Below are positions 16,593 to 26,225 of a stretch of DNA of 55,414 nt, in pieces. The translations under genes and the position numbers were made by a program. Source of the stretch: RGIG6353 sp964650465 (GTDB lineage Bacteria; Bacillota; Clostridia; Oscillospirales; SIG627); the NCBI GenBank assembly GCA_964650465.1, contig CAZYTA010000014.1:1-55414 (forward strand), read 5' to 3'. The notes beneath the pieces were generated by a model. That model saw only the letters and a list, made by a program, of their open reading frames with translations, did no database searches and was not told the DNA's origin. Position 1 is the first letter of the stretch. Every line of letters begins with the position of its first letter.

Positions 16593-18836
16593 ATGTCCAA
16601 TCTTGTAATAGTGGAGTCACCTACAAAAGCAGGTACTATCAAGGGCTACCTTGGCTCAAGCTTCAAGGTCGTTGCCTCAAAGGGTCACATAAGAGACCTG
16701 CCAAAGAGCACCCTTGGTATAGATATAGATAATGATTTTGCCCCCAAGTATATCAATATAAGGGGCAAGGCTGACCTTATAAACGAGCTGAAAAAGGAAG
16801 CTAAAAATGCAAATAAAGTATACCTTGCAACCGACCCTGACCGTGAAGGAGAGGCTATTTCGTGGCATCTTGCATCGGTGCTGGGGCTTGACGAGAGCAA
16901 GGCATGCCGTGTATATTTCAACGAAATAACCAAGAAGGCGGTAAGAGAAGCTATCCAGAATCCCTCTGCCATAAATCCCGACCTTGTTGATGCACAGCAG
17001 GCAAGACGTCTGATTGACAGAATAGTGGGCTATAAAATCTCTCCTCTGCTCTGGAAAAAGGTAAAGAACGGTTTGTCTGCAGGCCGTGTGCAGTCTGTTG
17101 CCACAAAGCTTGTGGTAGAGCGTGAAAATGAGATAAGAAGCTTCGTTTCCGAGGAGTCCTGGACGGTTGACGGTGTTTTCAAGGGTGATGCGGGAAAGAG
17201 ATTCAAACTGAGATTTTTCGGTGACAAAAACGGAAAGGCAGAGCTTCGCACCAAGGAGGATGCCGACCGCATTCTTGCAGGTCTTGAGGGTGCTTCAGCT
17301 TCGGTCACAAGTCTTAAGAAGGGCTCAAAGAAGCGTGTGCCCGCACCTCCGTTTACAACCTCTCAGCTTCAGCAGGAGGCTAACAGAAAGTTCAATTTCC
17401 AGTCAAAGAAAACAATGAGCGTGGCACAGGAGCTTTATGAAGGTGTAAACCTCGGAAAAAGCGGAGACCACGGTCTTATCACATATATGCGTACCGACTC
17501 GGTAAGGGTATCCGACGAGGCGGCAGCGGCGGCTGAAAGCTTTATTAAAAACACCTACGGCGACAAATACTATCCCAAAACACGCCGTATTTATAAATCA
17601 AAGGGCAATTCTCAGGATGCTCACGAGGCAATCCGTCCCTCCGATGTTACCTTGACTCCCGAAATGGCAAAGCCCTATCTTACAAATGACCAGTACAAGC
17701 TGTACAGGCTTATCTGGTGCCGTTTTGTTGCCAGTCAGATGGAGACTGCGCTGTATGATACGGTAACAGTTGAGGTTACGGCTGTCTCCCCCTCGGGCGA
17801 GTATATATTCAAGGGCAGAGGAGAGACTCTCAGATTTGACGGCTTTATGACCCTTTACAGCGTTACTCTTGACGAGGAGGACAAGGACGGCGAGGAAAAT
17901 GTTACTCTCCCCAGACTGGAGCAGGGTGAAAAGCTTGCCATTCTGGATATAATTCCAAAGCAGAATTTCTCTCAGCCTCCATACCGTTATACCGAAGCTA
18001 CTCTTATCAAGGTTCTGGAGGAGAAGGGAATAGGCAGACCCAGTACCTACACTCCCACCATAACCACAATCCTTTCAAGAGGATATATTGAGCGTGAAGG
18101 CAAATTCTTCAAGCCTACCGAGCTTGGAGAGGTTACAACCGACATAATGGACAAGTATTTCGGTACTATTGTGGATTATCGCTTTACCGCAGGGCTTGAG
18201 GAAAAGCTTGACCGTGTTGCAGACGGTAAGAATCAGTACAAAAAGGTGCTTCGGGATTTCTACGGCGAATTTGAGCCTCTGCTCACAAAGGCTGAGCATG
18301 AAGCGGAAAAGATAGAGATAAAGCAGGCAGTTGAGGAGCTTGACATACTTTGCGAGAAGTGCGGTGCAAAGATGGTGGTAAAGAAGGGACGCTTCGGCAG
18401 ATTTGCCGCCTGCCCAAACTATCCCAAATGCAAGAACACAAAACAGCTTGACAGCACAGGTAATATTGTTGAAAAGAAGCCCGATGTGGTAGTTGACGGC
18501 ATGACCTGTCCTATCTGCGGAGGCAAGGTGCTTCTCAAGAAGGGAAGATACGGCGAATTTTACGCCTGTGAAAAATACCCCGAATGTAAATATACAAAGC
18601 AGATAGCTAAGGAGGTTGGCGTTGCCTGCCCCAAGTGCGGCGGTAAGGTAATTGCCAAGAGAGCAGGCAAAAAGCTGTTTTACGGCTGTGACAATTATCC
18701 CGAATGTGATTTTTCCGCATGGTATATGCCTACGGGTGAAAAATGCCCTCACTGCAGTGAAGGCTATATGGTAAGAAAGAAGGCGGAGGACGCTCCCGTA
18801 TGCTCAAGCAAGAGCTGTCCTTCAAACAAAAAATAA
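16593..18836 (+). CDS. topA: DNA topoisomerase I
   Basis: The product is 747 residues, type IA topoisomerase, relaxing negative supercoils. The TOPRIM domain shows LVIVESPTKAGTI at the start and ATDPDREGEAISWH near residue 70-85; the active-site tyrosine is in GLITYMRTDSVRVS near residue 298. The C-terminus carries four zinc-ribbon modules, each with a CxxC pair, at about residues 585-745. An AAAGGAGAA site precedes the ATG. The stop codon shares one base with the trmFO ATG. Confidence 0.98.
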   Translation: MSNLVIVESPTKAGTIKGYLGSSFKVVASKGHIRDLPKSTLGIDIDNDFAPKYINIRGKADLINELKKEAKNANKVYLATDPDREGEAISWHLASVLGLDESKACRVYFNEITKKAVREAIQNPSAINPDLVDAQQARRLIDRIVGYKISPLLWKKVKNGLSAGRVQSVATKLVVERENEIRSFVSEESWTVDGVFKGDAGKRFKLRFFGDKNGKAELRTKEDADRILAGLEGASASVTSLKKGSKKRVPAPPFTTSQLQQEANRKFNFQSKKTMSVAQELYEGVNLGKSGDHGLITYMRTDSVRVSDEAAAAAESFIKNTYGDKYYPKTRRIYKSKGNSQDAHEAIRPSDVTLTPEMAKPYLTNDQYKLYRLIWCRFVASQMETALYDTVTVEVTAVSPSGEYIFKGRGETLRFDGFMTLYSVTLDEEDKDGEENVTLPRLEQGEKLAILDIIPKQNFSQPPYRYTEATLIKVLEEKGIGRPSTYTPTITTILSRGYIEREGKFFKPTELGEVTTDIMDKYFGTIVDYRFTAGLEEKLDRVADGKNQYKKVLRDFYGEFEPLLTKAEHEAEKIEIKQAVEELDILCEKCGAKMVVKKGRFGRFAACPNYPKCKNTKQLDSTGNIVEKKPDVVVDGMTCPICGGKVLLKKGRYGEFYACEKYPECKYTKQIAKEVGVACPKCGGKVIAKRAGKKLFYGCDNYPECDFSAWYMPTGEKCPHCSEGYMVRKKAEDAPVCSSKSCPSNKK

Positions 18837-20152
18837 TGGCAACAGTTAATGTAATAGGAGCAGGACTTGCAGGCTGTGAAGCGGCATGGCAGGCGGCAAG
18901 GCTGGGAGCTGACGTAAAGCTCTATGAAATGAAGCCCACACGCTTTTCTCCTGCACACAAATCCGAGGGCTTTGCGGAATTGGTCTGTTCAAATTCGCTA
19001 AGATCCGATTCCCTTGAAAATGCAGTAGGCATACTCAAGGAGGAAATGAGTGAGCTTGGCAGTCTGATAATGGAATCAGCCTTCGCAAACCGTGTTCCTG
19101 CAGGGTCCTGCCTTGCGGTGGACAGAGAGGGTTTTTCAAGATATATAACAGAAAAAATTAATTCGCATCCCAATATCCGGGTCATAGAGGGAGAGCTTGA
19201 CAGCTTTGATACCGACAGTGTTACGGTAGTGGCAACAGGTCCTCTTACAGACGGTAAAATGGCGGATTTTATAAGAGAGCTGTTGGGTACAGAGTCCCTG
19301 TCCTTCTTCGATGCCGCCGCTCCCATAGTGGAAAGGGATTCGGTGGATTTCGACTCGGCTTTTATTGCTTCTCGCTGGGGAAAGGGAGAGGCGGCATACA
19401 TAAACTGTCCCATGACACGTGAGGAATACGATGTATTTTACAGAGAGCTTATTTCGGCACAGACTGCACAGCTTCACGGCTTTGAGGAGGACCTTAAGGT
19501 TTTTGAGGGGTGTATGCCTGTGGAGGTAATGGCTCAGCGAGGATACGAAACATTGCTTTTCGGTCCGATGAAGCCTGTTGGGCTTATTGACCCCAAGACA
19601 GGCAGTGAGGCATTTGCAACGGTTCAGCTCAGACAGGATAACCGTGAGGGTACAATGTACAATATAGTGGGCTTCCAGACCCACCTGACCTTCCCTGAGC
19701 AAAAGAGAGTTTTCGGTCTTATTCCTGCCTTGAAAAATGCAAATTTCTTAAGATACGGAGTTATGCACAGAAATACATTTATTGATTCCCCGAGACACAT
19801 GACACATTTCTACAGTCTCAGGGACAGGAGAAATATCTATTTTGCAGGTCAGATGACAGGCGTTGAGGGATATCTTGAGTCGGCTTCCTCGGGAATGGCA
19901 GCCGGTATCAATGCCGCAAGGGCAGTGCTTGGACTGGAGGAAATAGATTTTACCTCTCAGAGTGCAATCGGCGCTCTTGCAAATTATATATCCAATCCGT
20001 CGGTGACGGTTTTCCAGCCGATGAATGTGAATTTCGGAATAATTGCACCTCTTGACCGAAAGGTGAAGGGCGGTAAAAAGGCAAGAAATGCCGCAATCGG
20101 TCAGCGATGTATCGAAAAAATCAAGGAGATAAAGGAGGAGTATGGACTGTGA
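18836..20152 (+). CDS. trmFO: tRNA m5U54 methyltransferase, folate/FAD-dependent (TrmFO)
   Basis: The product is 438 residues from the ATG at 18836, which overlaps the topA stop by one base; it gives the family start VNVIGAGLAGCEAAWQ, a dinucleotide-binding fold for FAD. Other family marks are CSNSLRSD, NRVPAG, the MKPVGLIDPKTG region and a FAGQMTGVEGYLESASSG FAD motif near 340-360. It methylates U54 in the T-loop of tRNA using methylene-tetrahydrofolate. No ribosome binding site is evident, so translation probably depends on topA coupling. An ATG at 18800 is in frame but inside topA. Confidence 0.95.
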   Translation: MATVNVIGAGLAGCEAAWQAARLGADVKLYEMKPTRFSPAHKSEGFAELVCSNSLRSDSLENAVGILKEEMSELGSLIMESAFANRVPAGSCLAVDREGFSRYITEKINSHPNIRVIEGELDSFDTDSVTVVATGPLTDGKMADFIRELLGTESLSFFDAAAPIVERDSVDFDSAFIASRWGKGEAAYINCPMTREEYDVFYRELISAQTAQLHGFEEDLKVFEGCMPVEVMAQRGYETLLFGPMKPVGLIDPKTGSEAFATVQLRQDNREGTMYNIVGFQTHLTFPEQKRVFGLIPALKNANFLRYGVMHRNTFIDSPRHMTHFYSLRDRRNIYFAGQMTGVEGYLESASSGMAAGINAARAVLGLEEIDFTSQSAIGALANYISNPSVTVFQPMNVNFGIIAPLDRKVKGGKKARNAAIGQRCIEKIKEIKEEYGL

Positions 20153-21171
20153 GACTTATTATTGATGTAATGAGCGGTGACGCAGAGGCTATAGAGGCTG
20201 TCAAGGGTGCTGTCAGGGCACACCGAGAGCTTGGTGCGGATATTACCCTTGTGGGTGACGAAAAGGTTATAGGCGAGGCGCTTGATACACTGTCCGTCGT
20301 GCCCGATGACTCGTTGAAGGTAGTTCATGCCGCCTCTGTGGTTACAATGGAGGACGATTATCTTGTGGTTATCAAATCCAAGAAGGATTCCTCTATGAGT
20401 GTGGGACTCAATCTTCTCAAGGAGGGTGAGGGCGATGCCTTCATTTCCACGGGAAATACAGGCGCTCTGGTCGCAGGCGCAAGCCTTATTGTAAGAAAGG
20501 TGAAGGGTATCAAGGCGGCGGCTATAGGTGCCGTAATACCCCTTGGCGCTCCTATGCTTCTCATTGATTCGGGAGCAAATGTTTCCCCGAATGCCGAGAC
20601 GATGAAGCAGTTTGCTCTCATGGGCTCACTGTATATGGAAAATATGTTTAACATAAAGTCTCCCCGTGTTGCGCTTATCAACAACGGAACAGAGGAAACT
20701 AAAGGCAATGAGCTTGCCCGTGAGACATATGGGCTTTTGAAGGAGTGCGGAGATATTAATTTTGTGGGAAATATCGAGGGCAGAGACGTTGTGAATTCCG
20801 TTTGCGACGTGCTTGTTGCCGACGGTTACACGGGTAATATTATCCTCAAGCTTGTTGAGGGCTTTGGAAAATTCATGTCACGGACACTGAAATCAATGTT
20901 CAAAAAGAATTTCAAGACCCTTATCGGCGCACTGTTCCTTAAGTCCGAGGCAATGGCGTTGAAGAAATCAATGGATTATACAGAATACGGCGGAGCACCT
21001 CTTTTGGGCATTGCCGCACCTGTAATCAAGGCACACGGAAACTCGGGTGAGAAGGGAATATTCTCTGCCTGCAGACAGGCGATGACCTTTGTGGAAACAG
21101 GACTGGTTGAGGATATTGCACAGCTTGGCGAGAAGCTCCGTGCCTCCAAAAGGGGAGAAGATAATGAATAA
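20149..21171 (+). CDS. plsX: Phosphate acyltransferase PlsX
   Basis: The product is 340 residues from GTG 20149, which overlaps the trmFO stop by 4 nt (GTGA) and has GGAGGAG 8 nt upstream. Family marks are IIDVMSGD at the start, STGNTGALVAGA near 90, LIDSGANVSP near 140 and HGNSGEKGI near 290. PlsX makes acyl-phosphate from acyl-ACP for phospholipid synthesis. In many Firmicutes acpP follows plsX; here rnc follows directly. Confidence 0.95.
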   Translation: MRLIIDVMSGDAEAIEAVKGAVRAHRELGADITLVGDEKVIGEALDTLSVVPDDSLKVVHAASVVTMEDDYLVVIKSKKDSSMSVGLNLLKEGEGDAFISTGNTGALVAGASLIVRKVKGIKAAAIGAVIPLGAPMLLIDSGANVSPNAETMKQFALMGSLYMENMFNIKSPRVALINNGTEETKGNELARETYGLLKECGDINFVGNIEGRDVVNSVCDVLVADGYTGNIILKLVEGFGKFMSRTLKSMFKKNFKTLIGALFLKSEAMALKKSMDYTEYGGAPLLGIAAPVIKAHGNSGEKGIFSACRQAMTFVETGLVEDIAQLGEKLRASKRGEDNE

Positions 21172-21919
21172 AAGGAGCGCAGAGATATATTCCAAAGCCT
21201 TTACGGAAAGGGCAGTCTTTCTGGAGGGCGTTATAGGCTACAGCTTTAATGACAGGAGTTATTTGTATAACGCACTGACTCACTCTTCTTATTCAAACGA
21301 ATGCAGGGCGCAGAAAAAGAATGTGTCAAGCAATGAAAGACTTGAATTCCTTGGCGATTCGGTACTGTCTATTGTGGTGTCGAGATATATTTTCGGCTCA
21401 CTTACCGATGAGCAGGAGGGCGACCTTACAAAAATTCGTGCTTTTGCTGTGTGCGAGGATGCTCTTTATCAGTTTGCTTCGGGAATATCCCTTGGAGAAT
21501 ATATGGCTTTGGGCAAGGGTGAGGAAAAGACCGATGGCAGACACAGAAAGTCTATTCTTGCCGATGCTACAGAGGCTCTTATTGCGGCTGTATATCTTGA
21601 CAGCGGACGTTCACTGACGGCTGTTGAGCCATTGGTGATGAGGGTTGCACTTCCCAGAATAGAAGAGATGATAGCTACCATGAAGCGAGGCGGCTCAAAA
21701 AATTACAAGGGCGCACTTCAGCAGCTTGTGCAGAATTCCAGAGGAGACATACTGGAGTACGAGTATGTTTCGGAAAGCGGTCCCGACCATGATAAGACAT
21801 TTACAATGCGTGTGAAGCTCAATTCCAATGTAATAGGTACGGGAATCGGAAGAAGCAAGCAGGAGGCGGAGCAGGCGGCGGCGAGAGAAGCCTTGAAGCT
21901 TTTCGGAGAAAATGTTTGA
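21164..21919 (+). CDS. rnc: Ribonuclease III
   Basis: The product is 251 residues from ATG 21164, 8 nt inside plsX, with AAAAGGGGAG upstream. The catalytic domain shows NERLEFLGDSVLS near residue 55-68 and DATEALIAAVYLD near 130, both with the metal-binding acidic residues; a double-stranded RNA-binding domain (NYKGALQQLVQ to QAAAREALKL) completes the C-terminus. It cleaves double-stranded regions in rRNA precursors and structured mRNAs, potentially including the hairpin-rich transcripts of this region. Confidence 0.97.
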   Translation: MNKRSAEIYSKAFTERAVFLEGVIGYSFNDRSYLYNALTHSSYSNECRAQKKNVSSNERLEFLGDSVLSIVVSRYIFGSLTDEQEGDLTKIRAFAVCEDALYQFASGISLGEYMALGKGEEKTDGRHRKSILADATEALIAAVYLDSGRSLTAVEPLVMRVALPRIEEMIATMKRGGSKNYKGALQQLVQNSRGDILEYEYVSESGPDHDKTFTMRVKLNSNVIGTGIGRSKQEAEQAAAREALKLFGENV

Positions 21920-21977
21920 CTTTTTGTTAATTATGGGTTATTATATATTCAGTACCATTGCGAAAGGAAAATACAAA

Positions 21978-22991
21978 ATGAAAAAAAGACTTGCAGCCAT
22001 AATTATGACCGTAGTAGTTCTTGCATCAACTGCCTGCCTTGCTTTTGCCAAGGGCGGTGTGGAACTTCCCATGATTCCAATACAGACCACTAATCCTATA
22101 TCGGTTAAGCTTTCCTCTGATGCTGACAGCTATGCTTACAGCGGAGACAGTGTAATGTTTACAACAAATATTTCCGATATCGGCGAGAACGGAATTTCAA
22201 AGGCAGAGCTTGAATACAGCTATTCCGACGGACTTGTGTTTAACAACGATGTCAAGGTGATAGGACTTCCTACAGGCTGGCAGATAAGTGAAGCGGTGAA
22301 CGCTAACAGCAAGCTTTCCTTTACGGTAAGCGATGTAAGCGGTGAAAATCCCGTTATGTACAGAAATCTGGATATCACCTTCTCCTTCAAGGTTTCCACA
22401 GTGTCAGGCTCACAGCAGTCGGTTAACTTCTCAAAGGTTGTTCTTTATGACAAGCAGGGTGTTTTTATTGACAGAATTTCGGAAAAATTCGGCAATAACA
22501 CATTTACCACCGAGGCTTCTATTCCCGAGGTCAGCAATATAGGCGCATCACTGAGGATAAATAATACTCCTGCGCTCAGATTCGGTATGACGGTTTCAAA
22601 GGATGAATGCTTCCTCAGAGCCTTCCCGAACGGAAATTTTGTTTACTCCAATAATGCGGATATGAAGTTCGGTATGCTGATTATCGAGGAGAGCAGTCTC
22701 CGCGGTGAGCTTACCGTCGCTACATCGGGTGTTACAGAGGTGATTTTTGAGGAGATATTCTCTGAAACAAACAACGAAATCCTTTTTGTACACACCTTGG
22801 ATAATGTGACAAATTATACTAAGAATTACACCTTCAGACCCTTTGTTGTTTACCGTGAGACCCCTGACGGAGAGTACCAATATCACTATGGTGAATCAAA
22901 GACAAGAAGTGCACGCACAGTTGCTCAAATGGAGCTTCTCAGCGAGACAAGCAACAAGAAGATAGAAATGCTTAACAAGTTTGTAGGATAG
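21978..22991 (+). CDS. Secreted beta-sandwich protein of unknown function
   Basis: The product is 337 residues from ATG 21978, preferred because AAAGGA lies 9 nt upstream and the next residues form a clear signal peptide (MKKRLAAIIMTVVVLASTAC, cleavage probably after the AFA that follows). The mature part begins with a beta-sandwich of the cohesin/DUF11 kind at about 40-180 (SYAYSGDSVMFTTNISDIG pattern), followed by a second beta-rich part. No lipobox Cys or sortase motif. The gene follows rnc by 58 nt and is closed by a strong terminator. Function unknown. Confidence 0.8.
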   Translation: MKKRLAAIIMTVVVLASTACLAFAKGGVELPMIPIQTTNPISVKLSSDADSYAYSGDSVMFTTNISDIGENGISKAELEYSYSDGLVFNNDVKVIGLPTGWQISEAVNANSKLSFTVSDVSGENPVMYRNLDITFSFKVSTVSGSQQSVNFSKVVLYDKQGVFIDRISEKFGNNTFTTEASIPEVSNIGASLRINNTPALRFGMTVSKDECFLRAFPNGNFVYSNNADMKFGMLIIEESSLRGELTVATSGVTEVIFEEIFSETNNEILFVHTLDNVTNYTKNYTFRPFVVYRETPDGEYQYHYGESKTRSARTVAQMELLSETSNKKIEMLNKFVG

Positions 22992-23019
22992 CAGATTGCT
23001 TGTTTAAAGTGAACAAAAC

Positions 23020-23062
23020 AAACTCCGATTTTTAACATATCTGTTAAAAATCGGAGTTTTTT
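23020..23062 (+). terminator. Strong intrinsic terminator
   Basis: A perfect 18-bp stem (23020-23037 with 23042-23059), loop TATC, followed by a T run to 23062. It ends the plus-strand run from 13817. A-rich flanks on the left allow some function on the minus strand too. Confidence 0.92.
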
Positions 23063-23274
23063 ATTGCTTGGGAAATTACATTAAGTTTTTTTGCGAGGGA
23101 ATGCTTTTTAGCAAAAAGCACTCCCTCGCGCTCCTACGAAAAGCATTTTTTAAAAATCCCGAAAAAAGTTTTTCGGGAGAGGGTACGGGGGAGGGTGCTT
23201 TTGACTTCAAAAGCATCCTCCCCTGTAAAAAAGCACTTATTTGCCGGGAAATTGCATTAAAGCAACCTCGCCGC
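23063..23274. repeat. Composite hairpin repeat block
   Basis: About 210 bp without a gene hold a 37-nt hairpin (23093-23129, identical to that at 8755-8791), a CCCGAAAAA...TTTTTCGGG hairpin around 23157-23177, and a 17-bp stem GGGGAGGGTGCTTTTGA at 23188-23223 with one G-T pair. GGGAAATTACATTAA and GGGAAATTGCATTAA, motifs from the end of the two-hairpin repeat family, occur near 23069 and 23246. The last part probably also ends the aminotransferase transcript. Confidence 0.7.
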
Positions 23275-24459
23275 TTATTTATATTCGGCTATAAGCTCCT
23301 TGAACTTGGGCAGTGAGCGTTCTATCATGTCGGTTGACACGCAGTAGGAAAGCCTTACATAGCCCTCAACACCGAAGGAATCGGCAGGGACAATGAGCAG
23401 ATTATACGCCTTTGCACGCTCGGAAAACTCGCTTGCCGAGGCTGTGGGAGTTTTTACAAAAAGATAGAAAGCGCCGTCGGGATAAACACATGAATATCCC
23501 ATTTCGGTAAGTGCACCGTAGAGAATGTCTCGGTTCTTTTTATATACGGATACATCGGCTGTTTCACCGTCGCACTTTGCCGCAACCTTTTGCATCATAG
23601 AGGGGGCGCACACATAGCCCAGTGCTCTGCCCGCACCGCATACAGCCGCATATACATCAGTCTTATCTGCCATTTTGTCGGATACGGCAATATAGCCGAT
23701 ACGTTCGCCGGGAAGAGACAGGGATTTTGAGTAAGAATAGCAAAGCAGTGTATTGTCATAAAGTCTCATAAAGGGAGAATCGGGCGTACCCGAATATACA
23801 AGCTCACGGTAGGGCTCGTCGGTTATTATGAATATGGGGTGAGCATACTCCTTTTGCTTCTTTTCAAGCACCTCTATTATAGCATTGATGCTTTCCTTGT
23901 TGAGCACTACACCCGAGGGATTGTTGGGGGTGTTGACAATAATGCCCTTTGTATTGGGAGTGACAGCCTTTTCAAAGGCTTCCTTGTCCACCTGAAAGGT
24001 GCCCTCAACCGACTTTACAGCCACAAGCTTTGAGCCTGTAGCCTCAACAAATACTCTGTATTCGGGGAAGAAGGGGGTGAAGGTGATAAACTCATCGCCG
24101 TCGCAGGCAAGAGCCTTGAGTGAGATGCAAAGAGATGCCGCCGCACCGCAGGTCATATAAATGAGGTCAGATTTTACGGGCAGGTCAAAGCGAGACGCAA
24201 GATTTTTGGCAATTGCACTTCGCACACCCGCATCACCCTGCGCCGAGGTGTAGCCGTGAAGTGCGGTGGGCTCGGTTTTCGCCATAAGCTCCTTTATTGC
24301 ATCTTCCACGCTCTGAGGTGCAGGTACGCTGGGATTGCCCAAAGAAAAGTCATAAACATTTTCGGCGCCAACCTCAGCCGCTCTTTTTTTTCCGTATTCA
24401 AACAGCTCTCTTATAACCGAACGGTTAGAGCCAAGCAATTTCATTTTTTCAGAAACCAT
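23275..24459 (-). CDS. PLP-dependent class I/II aminotransferase
   Basis: The 394-residue product is a fold-type I aminotransferase resembling aspartate/aromatic aminotransferases. Marks seen are NPSVPAP and GYTSAQGDAGVRSAIA at the N-terminus, the TPNNPSGVV cofactor-binding motif near 175, TDEPYRELVY, the PLP lysine in SYSKSLSLPGERIGY near 240 and the C-terminal RLSYCVS with the substrate-carboxylate arginine. Specificity cannot be assigned. A promoter lies at 24491-24519 and a CGGAGGA site before the ATG. The gene is monocistronic between repeats. Confidence 0.93.
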   Translation of the reverse strand: MVSEKMKLLGSNRSVIRELFEYGKKRAAEVGAENVYDFSLGNPSVPAPQSVEDAIKELMAKTEPTALHGYTSAQGDAGVRSAIAKNLASRFDLPVKSDLIYMTCGAAASLCISLKALACDGDEFITFTPFFPEYRVFVEATGSKLVAVKSVEGTFQVDKEAFEKAVTPNTKGIIVNTPNNPSGVVLNKESINAIIEVLEKKQKEYAHPIFIITDEPYRELVYSGTPDSPFMRLYDNTLLCYSYSKSLSLPGERIGYIAVSDKMADKTDVYAAVCGAGRALGYVCAPSMMQKVAAKCDGETADVSVYKKNRDILYGALTEMGYSCVYPDGAFYLFVKTPTASASEFSERAKAYNLLIVPADSFGVEGYVRLSYCVSTDMIERSLPKFKELIAEYK

Positions 24460-24490
24460 ATTTAATCCTCCGAGTATTATTAATGTATAT

Positions 24491-24519
24491 AATGTATCAT
24501 CATTTTAAAATTTTGTCAA
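24491..24519 (-). promoter_or_regulatory. Promoter of the aminotransferase gene
   Basis: TTGACA (24514-24519) and TACATT (24491-24496) with a 17-nt spacer, minus strand, about 30 nt from the start codon. Confidence 0.65.
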
Positions 24520-24563
24520 GAAACCTTGCAAAGAAATAATATATATGTTAAAATGAATTGAAT

Positions 24564-24662
24564 AAAAAAGCGGCTAGCAGCCGCTGACAATGCTCGCCTA
24601 TCGCAACCAATATATAAGCCGAAGCAAGGTAAAACGGCGAGATTGTTTTTGAGAAATTTCCC
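24564..24662 (+). repeat. Two-hairpin intergenic repeat, copy 1
   Basis: A run of A, then hairpin I (AGCGGCTAGCAGCCGCT, 24569-24585), then CTCGCC (24593-24598) that can pair with GGCGAG (24636-24641), ending near AAATTTCCC. The repeat ends about 28 nt before the FAD enzyme start, so it lies in that gene's 5' leader. Five more copies occur in the window in both orientations. Confidence 0.8.
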
Positions 24663-24690
24663 ATATGTTAATAAAGAGGTGACAAACTAA

Positions 24691-26070
24691 ATGAATTTTG
24701 ACGTTACAATAATCGGTGCAGGACCGGGTGGTATATTTTCTGCGTACGAGCTGATAAAGCTCAATCCAAATTTAAAAATCGGTATATTTGAGTCGGGAAA
24801 TCCTCTTGAAAAGAGAAAATGCCCCATAGACGGCAAGAAGGTAAAGACTTGTATTGGCTGTAAAAGCTGTGCAATAATGAACGGCTTTGGCGGAGCGGGT
24901 GCTTTTTCCGACGGAAAATACAATATTACAAATCAGTTTGGCGGTACTCTCCATGAGTATATAGGAAAAAACGAAGCTCTTGAGCTTATGCGATACGTTG
25001 ACGGCATAAATCTCTCACACGGCGGCGAGGGGACAAGGCTTTATTCCACTGCAAATTCCGAGTTCAAGAAGATATGCGTGCAAAACGGTCTCCATCTTCT
25101 TGATGCTTCCGTGCGCCATCTGGGTACCGATATAAACTACAAGGTACTTGAAAATATCTATGCTGAGCTTGAGAGTAAGACGGAGTTTTTCTTCAACACT
25201 CCCGTAGAGAGAGTAAAAAGACTTGATGAGGGCTACAGTGTTGTAACTGCCAAGGGAGAATACACTTCAAGGGAATGTATTATTTCAGCAGGTCGAAGCG
25301 GAAGTAAGTGGATGGAGGAGGTCTGCCGTGACCTTGATATCCCAACAAAATCAAACAGAGTGGACATAGGTGTCAGAGTAGAGCTTCCTGCCGAGGTTTT
25401 CTCTCATATTACAGATGCACTGTATGAAAGTAAGATAGTGTACCGCACAGAGAAGTTTCAGGACTTAGTGCGTACCTTCTGTATGAATCCCAAGGGCGCT
25501 GTTGTAAATGAAAACACCAACGGCATCGTAACCGTAAACGGACACAGCTACGAGGACCCTGCATTGCAGACGGAAAACACAAATTTTGCACTTTTGGTAA
25601 GCAAGCATTTTTCCGAGCCCTTTAAGGACTCCAACGGCTATGGCGAAAGCATTGTAAGGCTTTCAAATATGCTGGGCGGAGGTGTTATTGTACAGAGATT
25701 CGGCGATTTGATACGCGGTCAGCGTTCAACGGTAAGCCGAATAGAAGAGGCGTTTATAACTCCCACTCTTATGGCAACACCGGGAGATTTGAGCCTTGTT
25801 ATGCCCAAGCGAATACTTGACGGTATTATCGAAATGATATATGCACTTGATAAGATAGCGCCCGGCACGGCAAACGATGATACCCTGCTTTACGGCGTTG
25901 AGGTCAAGTTCTACAACATGGAGGTAGAAATCAACCGACATCTTGAAACAAAGTATCCCGGACTTTATGTTATCGGCGATTGTTCGGGCGTAACACATTC
26001 GCTTTCCCACGCCTCGGCATCGGGTGTATTTGTGGCAAGGGATATTGTTGAAAGATACGAGAAAATATAG
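24691..26070 (+). CDS. FAD-dependent dehydrogenase-like protein (COG2509 type)
   Basis: The 459-residue product begins with a dinucleotide-binding fold (VTIIGAGPGGIFSAYEL) and ends with the second FAD motif (GLYVIGDCSGVTHSLSHAS). Between them are ISAGRSGSKWME and a Cys cluster, CPIDGKKVKTCIGCKSC at about residues 47-64, that could hold metal or redox-active cysteines. It resembles the COG2509 group of uncharacterised flavoproteins. A GAGGTG site precedes the ATG. It is bracketed by direct copies of the two-hairpin repeat (24564-24662 and 26105-26202). Substrate unknown. Confidence 0.85.
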   Translation: MNFDVTIIGAGPGGIFSAYELIKLNPNLKIGIFESGNPLEKRKCPIDGKKVKTCIGCKSCAIMNGFGGAGAFSDGKYNITNQFGGTLHEYIGKNEALELMRYVDGINLSHGGEGTRLYSTANSEFKKICVQNGLHLLDASVRHLGTDINYKVLENIYAELESKTEFFFNTPVERVKRLDEGYSVVTAKGEYTSRECIISAGRSGSKWMEEVCRDLDIPTKSNRVDIGVRVELPAEVFSHITDALYESKIVYRTEKFQDLVRTFCMNPKGAVVNENTNGIVTVNGHSYEDPALQTENTNFALLVSKHFSEPFKDSNGYGESIVRLSNMLGGGVIVQRFGDLIRGQRSTVSRIEEAFITPTLMATPGDLSLVMPKRILDGIIEMIYALDKIAPGTANDDTLLYGVEVKFYNMEVEINRHLETKYPGLYVIGDCSGVTHSLSHASASGVFVARDIVERYEKI

Positions 26071-26104
26071 CGGCAAAGGAGGCATTTCGCCCACGCTGAA
26101 TAGC

Positions 26105-26202
26105 AAAAAAAGCGGTCAGTGACCGCTGACAAAACTCGCCTATTGTAGCTTTTAATTAGCCCAACATTGTAAAACGGCGAGGTTGATATAAAGTAAATTT
26201 TT
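26105..26202 (+). repeat. Two-hairpin intergenic repeat, copy 2
   Basis: Hairpin I here is AGCGGTCAGTGACCGCT, followed by CTCGCCTATTG and AAAACGGCGAGG that pair as stem II. It lies downstream of the FAD enzyme gene, in the same orientation as copy 1. Confidence 0.8.
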
Positions 26203-26225
26203 AAAAAAACACATCTCAAAATTGC

